This document shows, one piece after another, positions 8,296-17,732 of a DNA stretch of 34,106 nucleotides. Each line of letters begins with the position of its first letter. The first letter of the stretch is position 1. The translations under genes were made by a program, and so were the position numbers. Source of the DNA: Parcubacteria group bacterium (lineage in GTDB: Bacteria; Patescibacteriota; Patescibacteriia; Patescibacteriales; GWC2-42-12). The notes beneath the pieces were generated by a model that saw only the letters and a list, made by a program, of their open reading frames with translations, made no database searches and was not told the origin of the DNA. The stretch covers positions 1 to 34,106 of the forward strand of contig JACPHD010000002.1 in the NCBI GenBank assembly GCA_016188785.1. Direction: 5' to 3'.

Positions 8296-8565
8296 ATGGA
8301 TTTGCATGATTTTATTAAAAAAAGAAAATATTTGATTTGGTGGGTTAAAGATTATGATAAGCTTAAAGCCGAATCAATCGTTGAGGCAACTTTGAATTAC
8401 GGCGACTGGGATGACGTGCAGACGCTCATCAAAATTTTGGGCATTAAAAAGGTGGCTAAAATTTTTCGTGAAAAATCCCAGCCGTCCGAGGTTGGCCGGC
8501 AGAATTATTTTCCCGAAGTAGTACATTATTTTAAGCTGTATTTTAATAAATATTTACCCCGTTAA
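8296..8565 (+). CDS. Small putative antitoxin partner of AbiEii-type toxin
   Basis: An 89-residue protein: MDLHDFIKKRKYLIWWVKDY, then EATLNYGDWDDVQTLIKILG and VVHYFKLYFNKYL. The YLIWW...YGDWDDV...LIKILGIKK pattern matches small proteins commonly found directly upstream of AbiEii-like nucleotidyltransferases. There they are taken to be the cognate antitoxin, perhaps through a winged-helix-like fold. Its last codons (Pro-Arg-stop) are supplied by the CCCCGTTAAAT repeat arm, so the C-terminus may have been altered by the repeat. The partner function is inferred from gene order. Confidence 0.65.
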   Translation: MDLHDFIKKRKYLIWWVKDYDKLKAESIVEATLNYGDWDDVQTLIKILGIKKVAKIFREKSQPSEVGRQNYFPEVVHYFKLYFNKYLPR

Positions 8566-8633
8566 ATATTTTATTAAATGAACATCAAATAATCAAAATA
8601 AAAAAATATGAATTATAAAAAATTTAACGGGGT
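8556..8633. repeat. CCCCGTTAAAT inverted-repeat element spanning antitoxin end and toxin start
   Basis: ACCCCGTTAAAT (8556-8567) and its exact complement (8622-8633) enclose 54 bases. The left arm provides the stop of the upstream gene and the right arm encodes residues 5-9 (KFNGV) of the downstream gene. Equivalent 11-12-bp arms occur at 20841-21010 and 33757-33853. Confidence 0.8.
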
Positions 8634-9243
8634 GCATAAGGAAATATTATCAAACCAACAATTAGAATTATTGCCGTTGCTTAAAATGGCGAATAGAAAT
8701 TTTGGTTTGGTTGGAGGTACGGCTGTCGCCCTGCAAATCGGCCATAGACGATCTATTGATTTTGATCTTTTCTCTTATGAGGAATTTAAAAATAAGGATA
8801 TTCAAAAAAAAGTTGGGCGCGTCGCTAAAATAACCAAAGTGCTGGTTAATAAAACCGGTGAATATACTTTTTTTAGTCAGGACGTGAAAGTTACTTTTTT
8901 TAATTATCCATACAGAATTGAATATGAGAAAAGTTTTGATAAAATAATTAAAATGCCGGATCTGCTGACTTTGGCGGCCATGAAGGCTTTTGCCTTGGGG
9001 CAGCGGGCCAAATGGAAGGATTATGTTGATTTGTATTTTATTATAAAAGATTTTTTTTCTTTTGAAAAAATTTCCCGAAAAAGCAAAGAAATTTTCGGCC
9101 CGGAATTCAACGAAAAATTATTCCGTATACAACTGTCATATTTTAATGACGTCAATTATGAAGAAGAAGTTGAGTTTTTACCCGGCTTTAAAGTAAGCGA
9201 TGAAAAAATCAAAACCAAGCTGGTTGAATTTTCTTTAAATTAA
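8608..9243 (+). CDS. AbiEii/AbiGii-type nucleotidyltransferase toxin
   Basis: A 211-residue DUF1814-type nucleotidyltransferase. GLVGGTAVALQIGHRRSIDF, directly followed by DLFS, is the GG[T/S]-x(n)-DhD core (about residues 35-58), with the acidic pair DFD binding metal and NTP. LLTLAAMKAFALGQRAKWKDYVDLYFI contains the conserved K and D near 115-140. Related AbiEii/MenT enzymes transfer nucleotides to tRNA or other targets and act as toxins. It has the small partner directly upstream, with a repeat between them. The N-terminus (MNYKKFNGVHKE) partly derives from that repeat. Substrate unknown. Confidence 0.85.
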   Translation: MNYKKFNGVHKEILSNQQLELLPLLKMANRNFGLVGGTAVALQIGHRRSIDFDLFSYEEFKNKDIQKKVGRVAKITKVLVNKTGEYTFFSQDVKVTFFNYPYRIEYEKSFDKIIKMPDLLTLAAMKAFALGQRAKWKDYVDLYFIIKDFFSFEKISRKSKEIFGPEFNEKLFRIQLSYFNDVNYEEEVEFLPGFKVSDEKIKTKLVEFSLN

Positions 9244-9288
9244 AAGGAAAATAATTTTAAGTTATAATAAACTTTAAATAATTATATT

Positions 9289-12200
9289 ATGACAAAAAAT
9301 ATTTTTTTGAGAAGCCTCTTGGGGGTAAGTATAGTGCTTTTCTTTTTTGTTTACTTTGCTGTTGAGGCGTTGGCAGCTACTCCGGCGATCACCAGTATCA
9401 GCCCTAACCCGGTCCGGCAATCAACGCCAGCCAATGGGTCACCATCAACGGCGCTGGTTTTGTTTCGGGATTGAAGATTATTTTACGCACTGGTAGCGAA
9501 GTCTATACTATCCCCATCACCTCGGCAGGGTGGGTGAATTCCAGTCAGATAAAAATCTATCCTAACTTTACCGCCCAGCCGGCTCAATGGACTGTTCAGG
9601 CAGTAAATTCTGACAACCAGCAATCCAGTGCATTTAGTTTTTCGGTAACTGCAATTAGTGCGTCAACCCCTACTCCTATTATTTTTCCCAAACCAACGGC
9701 AAGTATCATTGCTAACCCTATGGCTGTCTATTTCAAGCGGAGCATCCGGAGTAAATAGCGGGGTGATAAATGTTCAATATGCTCAAAACAATGAGTCGTC
9801 TCCAAGAGTGGCGCTAGTAACTATCAGCGCCTCTGGCGCAACAGGAAGTCCAAAGACTATCACCATAACCCAAGCAACCCTTTCTGTTGCTCCCACTCCT
9901 TCCATACCGACTGCGCCGAGCAATATTTCAGCCACAGCTTTATCGTCAAGCCGCATAGCACTTGTCTGGCAGGATAATGCCAATAATGAGTCAGGTTTCA
10001 AGATTGAAAGAAAAGCTTCTGGCGGGATGTTTTCCCAAATAAATACATCCGGCGCAATCTCCGGCTCCGGCGGTTATTACGAAGATACCGGCTTGTCAGG
10101 AGGCACTAATTATTGTTACCGAGCGCGCGCCTATAATTCAGCCGGTGACTCGGCGTATTCTAATGAGTCATGCGCGACAACAACGGCAACCCCTTCCGTC
10201 CAACCCGTTGTCAATACTGGTTCGGCCACGACCATTACGTCAAATTCCGCCACTTTAAACGCTACAGTTAACCCCGGTGGTACGGCGACAGGAGCATTCT
10301 TTCAGTGGGGAAATTCCTCTTCTTTTGGCAATATCACTCCATCTCAAACCATGGGAAACGATAATACTAATATAGACGTATTAACTAACTTGACAGGACT
10401 TATCTCAGCCACCACATATTATTTTAGAATTGTCGCAGTAAATGGCGCCGGAGGAACAGTATTTGGAGCAACCCAGTCTTTCATTACAAGTCAAGTTGTC
10501 ACGCCTTCACCAGCTGATTTAGCCATTGAAAATTTTACGATAGATAAACAAAGCGCGAATGCTGGAGATAAGGTAAAAATACAGTTTATTGTCCGCAACC
10601 GAGGTGGAATTTCTTCCCAGCCATTTTCCGGCCGCATTTTGCTTTCCTCGGATAGTAATCTGACAAACGGCAAAGAATTGTTTAGCAATAGCATCAGTTT
10701 CCCCAGCATCAATCCCAATTCATACAATGATTATTTCGGTGATACTTATACTACTCCGTCTATCCCCGCCAACACTCAAACTGGAACTTATTATATTGGT
10801 ATACTAACAGACAATGGTCTTCAGAAATCTTTGCCTATTGCGGTAATAGGAAGTGTTGAGGTAACCCCCCTTCCAACTCCTGTTTATGAGCTAACTGCTA
10901 AAATTTCCGCAAATCCTTCAAGTGTTCCCTCTGACTCTCAGGTTACCATCAGCTGGACATCAACAGACGCGACAAGTTGCACTGTAAGCCCCATTGGCTG
11001 GACCGGCACCTCGGGGAGTAAAATTGAAACTCTTATTGCTTCAAAAACTTATACTTTAAATTGCAGCGGCCAAGGAGATTCGGCATCCGACAGTATTACT
11101 GTAAATGTTGATAATAGCCCAATTTTATCAAATGTCACACTCACGCCCCAACAAGAAGTAGATATTGGTAAAAATCTAAAAAATGATACGATAAAGTATA
11201 AAGGATATAAAGAATTGAATATCAGTCAATATAAAACAGCTCAAGCTGTTTGGACAAAGTTGATAAATATTGCTGATAAAATAGAAAAAATACAAAAGGG
11301 TAGAACTTCTAGCGGTTGGCGAGATTTCGGAGGGTGGCAACTTTCAAAGTTGCGGTTTATATTACTAAAAAGTGGATTGGATACCTTAATGAGGCAGCAC
11401 GAGAGAATGAAAGGATGGCAGACAATTTTGGAATTTCATATTTATTAGCGAGTGGTTTTAATGTTGAGAAATCGCTTGAGTATCTTAAAAAAAGAGCTAG
11501 CAGTGAATGGAAAATAGTTGGTTATTGGAAAGATTTTTTTTCAGCAGATCCTTCCTATCGTTCTCGATTAGAAGAAATATTGAAACGTAAAATTAATCCT
11601 CTACCCGTTACCACTCTCAGAATATCACCCCAGTCTGTATTACTGCCTTTAAATAAAACACAACGTTTGTCTGTGGAAGCTCTTGATGGGCAAGGCAAGG
11701 CAGTAGCACTTAAACCGGAGAATGTTTCATGGTCGATCATTACCAATAACACCCCAGCGAAAAGTATCCCTCTCAGAAAAGTTGTTCTCCAAAATTCTCA
11801 TAAAGAAATTTTAAGAGGGTGGGGTGAATTATCGTCTTCAAACGGAATTAGTGTTGATTTTACTCCTTTGTCTATGGGTAGTGGTAAAGTAAGGGCTATC
11901 GTAAATAATTTGGTAGTAGATTCCACAGTAATGATAACAATGAGCCAAGAGATGAAAAATTCTCTCTCGAAGATCGGCGATTCAACTGTTTTCATATCTA
12001 GTGTAGGTGGTGGAGGAACAGGAACGCTTATTCGTGAGGATGGAGGGTATGGTTATGTGTTAACTGCAAGGCATGTTGTAGAAAAATCAGGAACTAAGGA
12101 TAATTCTAAAAATATAGTCATTGTTGTTCCTTCACGAGATGCTACATCTCCTGCGTCTCTTAGCGCACAAGTTATCGCTAAGCATCCTACATTAGATTTG

Positions 12201-13309
12201 GCTCTTTTGAGAGTAGATAAGTCTGGATGGAAATATCTAAAACCAGCGACCATTGGCACAGGTACAGTTATGGAGAGTGATCTTGTAATAACGATTGGCA
12301 ATCCAATTACAGGTAATCCCACCAATGACGAAAAGGAACGAGAAATCATAAAGGATCAAAAGAAGAACGGCTACACCTTACTGACATTGAGAATTAGTAT
12401 GGGCATAGTAGTGAATAACCAATCGCGATCTGGCAGAGATAATCTTGATAAAATTTATCGTGTTTATCCAGGTATCAAACATGATGACATACCTTTTCTA
12501 ACAGTTTTATGGGATATTCTTCCGGGATATGTTGATGGTAACGATCAGCCCTTAAGAGGTTTTGTTGGCGGGTATAGTGGTGGTCCGTTAATTGATTTAC
12601 AGGGAAATTTGATAGGAGTTAATGTTCTCGGCGGAAAAGCGAACGATATTTACCCTGATTCTATTTCATCGGTTGAGTATGGTTCTGCCATTCCCGTTCG
12701 GTTAGTTAAGCCATTATTCTTCTTAAAAACATTGATTCTGACGCCTCACATATCACTACATCACCAGTCTCGGAAGTAGCGTCTGTAGTGAATGAAAAGC
12801 GCGACCTGGATCGCGAGACGCAAACCAATAACCAATATATTTTACCTTTAATAAATGAAGCTGAAGATATTGTGGAAGCAGTAAAGAATGCGCTAAACAA
12901 TTTTATTACCTATGGCACAGAGACGACAAGGTCGCTGGGCGCGGGCGAACGCGCCGGTGTGGTCAACTCTTATAAATCAGCTTTCGGCAAAGTGCCATCA
13001 ACCGAAGCCGAGTGGTCTGACGCGATTAAAATCAGCAATGGCCGATGGCCCACGACTAGAAGCGCGGAATCGGAAAAAAACGCCACTAACGTTTTTAAAA
13101 AAATCTACAAGCGCTCGTCTGATCGGAAAAATACGCATGACGATGCGGCTGTTTCTGTTATCTCCTACGGCTTAAGGCCGTCTATCAGAAATACTAATAG
13201 CGAAAAAGCCGCGATTAAAAGTTTTAGAGCTATTTACGGCAAGACGCCTGTTTCGGCCATTGATTGGGACATAATAAGAGCGATTGCGTATTCTGGAGCG
13301 AAGAGATAA
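9289..13309 (+). pseudogene. Large secreted multidomain protease with CPR C-terminal module, four frameshifts
   Basis: One gene is spread over five reading-frame segments, joined by shifts near 9412, 9732, 11332 and 12712. The N-terminus has a signal peptide (hydrophobic SLLGVSIVLFFFVYFAVEALA, cleavage near ALA|ATP). Next come an IPT/TIG-like domain (ITSISPNP...WVTINGAGFVSG), a truncated BACON-like segment, two fibronectin-III-like domains (about 9900-10490), a CARDB-like domain (about 10510-10860) and another Ig-like domain to about 11120. A helical linker leads to a trypsin-like protease: His in TARHVV (12072-12074), Asp in TLDLAL (12195-12197), Ser in GGYSGGPL (12576-12578). The tail (GERAGVVNSYKSAFGKVPST to RAIAYSGAKR) is a module I recognise from secreted CPR proteins. 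A TATAAT at 9263-9268 could promote it. Domains are clean between the shifts, so decay is recent, or the shifts are sequencing errors. Confidence 0.8.
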
Positions 13310-13317
13310 AATTCCTC

Positions 13318-13345
13318 TTGACAGATAATATACATCCTGTATAAT
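13318..13345 (+). promoter_or_regulatory. Strong sigma70-type promoter upstream of 23S rRNA
   Basis: Consensus TTGACA (13318-13323), a 16-base spacer and TATAAT (13340-13345). It begins 8 bases after the pseudogene stop. No 16S gene lies upstream, so 23S appears to have its own transcription unit. Confidence 0.75.
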
Positions 13346-13407
13346 ACAATTATTAAATCTTCTATTATTTTTTGTATGAAAATAATTTCATCATTCATTA
13401 AATTTAC

Positions 13408-13466
13408 AAGCGGTTAAGTCCGGCTCTATTTTGCGCATTAACTTACCGCTTGACCGGCGGTTTTTT
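13408..13466 (+). terminator. Hairpin with T-run in 23S leader (possible attenuator)
   Basis: AAGCGGTTAAGT (13408-13419) pairs with ACTTACCGCTT (13441-13451). A second short CCGG pairing and six Ts (13461-13466) follow. It lies about 65 bases after the promoter's -10, so it may end a short leader RNA or act as an attenuator. A 13-codon reading frame (ATG at 13376) precedes the hairpin. Confidence 0.4.
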
Positions 13467-13506
13467 GTTTGTTTTAAACGTTTATTTAAATAAAAATCTT
13501 GAGTAT

Positions 13507-13580
13507 CCACAAATCTACAAATCAGCTACAAATAATACAAATTTATTCGTGATATTCGTAGCGGATTTGTAGATTTGTGG
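13507..13580. repeat. Palindromic element in 23S leader
   Basis: A perfect 17-bp inverted repeat, CCACAAATCTACAAATC (13507-13523) with its complement (13564-13580), extended inward by GCTACAAATA/TATTCGTAGC with one mismatch. Similar words occur in the 1891-2059 element. Together with the promoter and hairpin it accounts for most of the 378-base gene-free stretch 13310-13687. Confidence 0.75.
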
Positions 13581-13651
13581 GAGTTAAAGATAGAACTTTA
13601 ACAATTGATTAAATAAAAATAAAAATAATTAGAGAATAGAGCATCTTAAAT

Positions 13652-13657
13652 TATAAT
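13652..13657 (+). promoter_or_regulatory. Second possible -10 close to 23S
   Basis: TATAAT with a weak TTAGAG -35 (17-base spacer, -35 at 13629-13634). A 7-bp hairpin, CACTTTT/AAAAGTG (13668-13686), directly precedes the 23S 5' end. It could be a proximal rRNA promoter; weaker evidence than the 13318 promoter. Confidence 0.35.
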
Positions 13658-14256
13658 AAACAAAAAACACTTTTAAGACAAAAGTGTGGGAAAATCTCAT
13701 TAAGGGTATATGGCGGATGCCTTGACTCAAGAAGCCGATGAAGGACGTAGCAGCCTGCGATAAGCCTCGGTTAGGTGGCAAGCAACCTTTGATCCGAGGA
13801 TGTCCGAATGGGGAAACCCGCCCCGCCAAAAGCGGGGCGTCCGCCAGCTGAATACATAGGCTGGCGAGACGACTACCCGGTGAATTGAAACATCTTAGTA
13901 GCCGGAGGAAAAGAAAAAAATATTTATTCCCTAAGTAGTGGCGAGCGAACGGGGAACAGTCTAAACCTTTTAAACCGCGTCCCCTGCCACATTGTGGCGG
14001 GAGACTGAAGGAGCTGGGTCCATATGTTTTAAAGGGGTTGCAAGATAGTTATTATCGCTCCCAGAAGAGCGAGGCGGAGGCAATAAAAGTAATTTTCTAG
14101 TTGAAGCGAGCTGGAAAGCTCTGCCAGAGCGGGTGATAGCCCCGTAAGCCAAAGGAATTACTACTCTGCGATAGCATATCTTAAGTACCGCGGGACTCGT
14201 GAAATCCCGTGCGAAGCCGGGTCGACTATGACCCAAGACTAAATACTTCTTGAGAT

Positions 14257-14293
<37 letters not shown>

Positions 14294-14351
14294 CATCCCG
14301 GTAAGGGAGATGAAATAGTATCTGAAACCATATACTTACAAGGAATGGGAG

Positions 14352-14541
14352 CCGTGTCTCACTAACGTTCGACACGGAATTCCTAATTTCTAATTCCTAA
14401 TTCCTAATAAAATGTCTAATTATTTAATGTCCAATGTCAAAAAATATTTGTTGATAATTTGGAGATTAAAGATTTAGTATTTAATTGGAAATTGGAAATT
14501 GGAAATTGGAAATTCACGTGGCGAGCGATAGCGAGACACGG
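14352..14541 (+). other. Intervening sequence in 23S helix 25
   Basis: CCGTGTCTC (14352-14360) pairs with GAGACACGG (14533-14541). The pairing continues imperfectly through flanking CTAACGTTCG and CGAGCGATAG. Inside are AATTCCTAA and AATTGGAAATTGG repeats. The site corresponds to the E. coli helix 25 tip (about nt 545), a classic location for 23S intervening sequences that RNase III removes without religation. Confidence 0.75.
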
Positions 14542-14653
14542 TGACCGTGTGCCTATTGAGGAATGAGCCAACGAGTTTGCTGTATGTGGCTTGCCTAAGT
14601 GCCAAATGGCATGCAGGCGTAGTGAAAGCGAGGGTTAATAGCCCGCCAGGTCT

Positions 14654-14852
14654 TATATTCACAGTATTTAGATATTGCTTCATTCATAGAATTATTTGTA
14701 TTTTTTCCATGGATAACGAATTTTAGATTTATGATTTTCGATTTTTGATTTAAATCTCAAATTGAAAATCTAAAACCGGAAATAAACCATGGTAAATGAA
14801 TAATAATATGAATGAAGCAATATCAAGTTCTATGAACTTTACTGTGATTATA
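14654..14852 (+). other. Long-hairpin insertion in 23S domain II region
   Basis: TATATTCACAGTA (14654-14666) pairs with TACTGTGATTATA (14840-14852). Inside it, an exact 18-bp inverted repeat, GATATTGCTTCATTCATA (14671-14688) with its complement (14807-14824), is followed by further AT-rich complementary words and two CCATGG sites. It lies between sequence matching E. coli nt about 650 and about 665. It predicts an almost continuous hairpin of about 80 bp. Confidence 0.75.
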
Positions 14853-15365
14853 TGTCCTAGGTCGCATATACAAGACCCGAAGCCGTGTGATCTAGCCATG
14901 ATCAGGTTGAACCCTTGAGAAATCAAGGGGGAGGACCGAACCCACTAGCCGTGCAAAACTAGGGGAGGAATCGTGGTTAGCGGTGAAATTCCAATCGAAC
15001 TCGGCAATAGCTGGTTCTCCTCGAAATAGCTTTTGGGCTAGCCTCGAGTGTTCCTTTCAGGGGGTAGAGCACTGAATGAGGGCAGGTCGCAAGATACTGC
15101 CCTTAACCAAACTCCGAATACCTGGAAGTTAAGCTCGGGAGTCAGACTATGGGCGCTAAGGTTCATTAGTCTAAAGGGAAACAGCCCTAATCACAATCTA
15201 AGGTCCCTAAATATAGGCTAAGTGTAAAAGGTGGTGTCGCGACTGCGACAACTAGGAGGTTGGCTTAGAAGCAGCCATCCTTTAAAGAAAGCGTAATAGC
15301 TCACTAGTCAAGTTGCCGCGCGCCGAAAATATATCGGGGCTAAGCATATTACCGAAGATGTGGGC

Positions 15366-15465
15366 GTCCCAGTGCCGATGTTGATACCGATGTTGAGTTT
15401 CGTCCCTGCCGCAATTGCGGTTAGGGACGAGGCCAAAAGGCAGGTAGCAATCTCGGCACTGGGAC
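15366..15465 (+). other. Structured RNA module inserted in 23S helix 45
   Basis: GTCCCAGTGCCGA pairs with TCGGCACTGGGAC to close a 100-nt module. Inside is a hairpin (CGTCCCT...AGGGACG with an inner CCGCAATTGCGG) and the conserved stretch GACGAGGCCAAAAGGCAGGT, which itself makes a GCC-AAAA-GGC mini-hairpin. The position matches E. coli helix 45 (about 1164-1185), the second classic IVS site. A sequence-related module is at 16024-16129. Confidence 0.75.
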
Positions 15466-16023
15466 GCGGTAGAGGAGCGTTCTAAATTCGCTGAAGCTTA
15501 AATGTGAATTTGAGTGGAGGATTTAGAAGAGAGAATGTTGGCATGAGTAGCAAAAAGGCAGGTTAAAACCCTGCCCACCGAAAACTTAAGGTTTCCTGGG
15601 CAACGCAAATCGACCCAGGGTTAGTCGGTCCTAAGACGAGGCCCGTGTAGTGCGGGCGTAGCCGATGGATGAGCTGGTTAATATTCCAGCACTGCCGTAG
15701 TCTGCTGATGGGGGGACGCGGTTTAAAAGTTTGAGCGTTTTTAATGGTATGAACGTTAATGGCGTTGGCGATAGGCCTAGGCAAATCCGGGCCAATATTT
15801 TTCAACGTTGTTGAAAGACAAAGCTTCGGCCGAGTCAATTCAGATGGATAAATCGCCCAGAAAAACCTCTAAGGCCGCTCCGTATATTGCGGAGCAAAAG
15901 GATTATGGCAACCGTACCGTAAACCGACGCAGGTAAGTAAGGCGAGAAGCCTAAGGTGTACGAGAGAACCTTCGTTAAGGAACTCGGCAAAATAGCGGCC
16001 GTAAGTTCGCAATAAGGCCTGCC

Positions 16024-16129
16024 GTCCCCGTGCCGATATTGATCCTTGTGTTGAGCCAAGTCCAGTGCCGAAGTTGCAATTTCGGCGGGGACGAGGCCAA
16101 AAGGCAGGTGTCAATATCGGCATTGGGAC
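16024..16129 (+). other. Second copy of the structured RNA module, in 23S helix 63
   Basis: GTCCCCGTGCCGATATTGA pairs with TCAATATCGGCATTGGGAC. Inside are a hairpin (GTCC...GCCGAA with TTCGGC...GGAC) and the identical 20-nt stretch GACGAGGCCAAAAGGCAGGT found in the helix 45 module. The site replaces the E. coli helix 63 segment (about 1707-1751). Confidence 0.75.
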
Positions 16130-16261
16130 GGCCGCAGCTAAAGAATTCAAGTGACTGTTTAACAAAAACACAGCTCCCTGCTAACTCGCAAGAGGATGTA
16201 TAGGGGGTGATGCCTGGCCAGTGTCCGAACGTTAAGGGGAGAGGTCAGCCGTGCATAGCAC

Positions 16262-16400
16262 GGAAATCCCAATAACCAAATTCCAAATTACAAACAATAT
16301 CAAAATTCAAAATACTAAATTCAAAACGATTTTGTTTAGAAATTATAATTTTGAACATTAGAATTTGTTTGTGATTTGGTACTTGTGATTTGGAATTTCC
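16262..16400 (+). other. AT-rich hairpin insertion in 23S helix 68 region
   Basis: GGAAAT...CAAATTCCAAATTACAAACAA on the left pairs imperfectly with TTGTTTGTGATTTGGTACTT and GTGATTTGGAATTTCC on the right. The adjacent GCCGTGC/GCACGG forms the base. It is the same kind of AT-rich palindrome as the intergenic elements, here inside a transcribed rRNA gene, at a position equivalent to E. coli about 1870-1890. Confidence 0.65.
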
Positions 16401-16457
16401 GCGCTGTGCGCGGCAAAGCTTTAAACCTAAGCGCGGATGAACGCCGGCGATAACTAT

Positions 16458-17212
16458 AAATTGACGGTTGTAGTTATAAAATTTGGCTAAATGCTGGAAA
16501 CTCCGGAGTAAAAAATGTACTCGTCTGAAAAATGGCAGTGAAAATCATTTTTTGTATCCCGCCATTCGGGATGCCGGACAATCAGCAGGAAAGACTCTTA
16601 AAAAATATTATGAGCAATCAAAATTGGTTAAATAAGATTCCATTAGAATGGGGGCATTATTTATCAGGATTTACTGATGGAGAAGGCAGTTTTAATGTTT
16701 CTCTTCGCAGAAGAGAAGATCATCTAATGAAGTGGCAAGTTGTCCTGGCCTTTAATGTTTCCCAAAAAGAATCTTATATACTTTCGCAGCTTAAAAAGCA
16801 TTTAGGTTGTGGAAGAATCCAACAAAGACAAGACGGATTGTTTATGTATGTTTGTTCTAATCCCTTGTCGATTCAAGAACGAGTTATTCCGTTTTTTCGG
16901 AAATTTAATTTTCGTTCTCAACAAAAAAAGAAAAATTTTTCTATTTTTTGCCAGATTGCCGAAAAGATATTCAGAAAAGAACATCTAACTTCTCAAGGCT
17001 TGGCGGAAATTGTCAAACTAAGAGAAAGTTTAAATGAAGGCAGGGGTAGGAAAAGAAAATACGAACAGAGTGATTTTCAAAAATCACAAGAAGAGTATCC
17101 TCAGAGACTATATGCCAAACCGCGAAAATTCAGAAGAGAATTTTTCACGGATGATATAGTCCGATCTCATGGGCAACTATGAGGATCCCGAGAGTGGGTG
17201 ATAACGTGAATG
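16458..17212 (+). ncRNA. Group I intron 1 of 23S (site L1917)
   Basis: The 5' exon ends TAACTAT (16451-16457) and the 3' exon resumes AATCGTCCTAAGG at 17213, matching insertion after E. coli U1917. The intron's GTAGTTA (within 16465-16480) pairs with TAACTAT through a terminal U-G wobble, the required P1 feature. The intron ends with G. Core elements: P (AATGCTGGAAAC) and Q (AATCAGCAGGAAAG) pair GCTG/CAGC as P4; R is CAGAGACTATATGCC near 17104; S is GATATAGTCC near 17153. The endonuclease gene lies between Q and R. Bacterial 23S introns at 1917 are known, for example in Coxiella. Confidence 0.9.
16610..17182 (+). CDS. LAGLIDADG homing endonuclease of intron 1
   Basis: Starting at ATG 16610 (MSNQNWLNKIPLEWGHYLSG) the protein has 190 residues. 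An upstream in-frame ATG at 16532 would have to be translated through the Q core element. A single LAGLIDADG motif is visible, LSGFTDGEGSF, so it likely acts as a homodimer (LAGLIDADG_1 type). It would cut intronless 23S alleles at the insertion site and so spread the intron. The C-terminus (QRLYAKPRKF to TDDIVRSHGQL) is encoded by the intron's own R and S elements, a common economy. Intact frame, so possibly active. Confidence 0.88.
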   Translation: MSNQNWLNKIPLEWGHYLSGFTDGEGSFNVSLRRREDHLMKWQVVLAFNVSQKESYILSQLKKHLGCGRIQQRQDGLFMYVCSNPLSIQERVIPFFRKFNFRSQQKKKNFSIFCQIAEKIFRKEHLTSQGLAEIVKLRESLNEGRGRKRKYEQSDFQKSQEEYPQRLYAKPRKFRREFFTDDIVRSHGQL

Positions 17213-17216
17213 AATC

Positions 17217-17274
<58 letters not shown>

Positions 17275-17732
17275 AACTTGAATACTGTCTCAACGAAGGA
17301 CTCGGTGAAATTGCAAGACGAGTAAAGATGCTCGTTAACCATAGTTGGACGAAAAGACCCCGTGAAGCTTTACTATAACTTGATATTGAGTTAGGGGTAC
17401 GGATGTTCAGTATAGGTGGGAGCCCCGCATTTTGCGGGGCGACAGTGAGATACCACCCTTGCGTGCTTTTAATTCTAACCCAAATCCCGTGAATCCGGGT
17501 TGGGGACAGTATCTGGCGGGTAGTTTGTCTGGGGCGGATGCCTCCCAAAAGGTAACGGAGGCGTTTACAAAGGTTGGCTATCCCGGGATGGAAATCCGGG
17601 AGATAGTGTAAAGGCACAAGCCAGCTTTACTGCAAGACCCGCAAGTCGAGCAGTCGCGAAAGCGGAACTTAGTGATCCGACCGTGCGATATAGGACGGCG
17701 GAAGCTCATCGGATAAAAGCTACTCCGGGGAT

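Noticed and set aside
16532-16609. Upstream start of the intron 1 endonuclease at 16532
   Set aside because: The extra 26 codons lie over the P4/Q core of the intron and have no family similarity; ATG 16610 is preferred.
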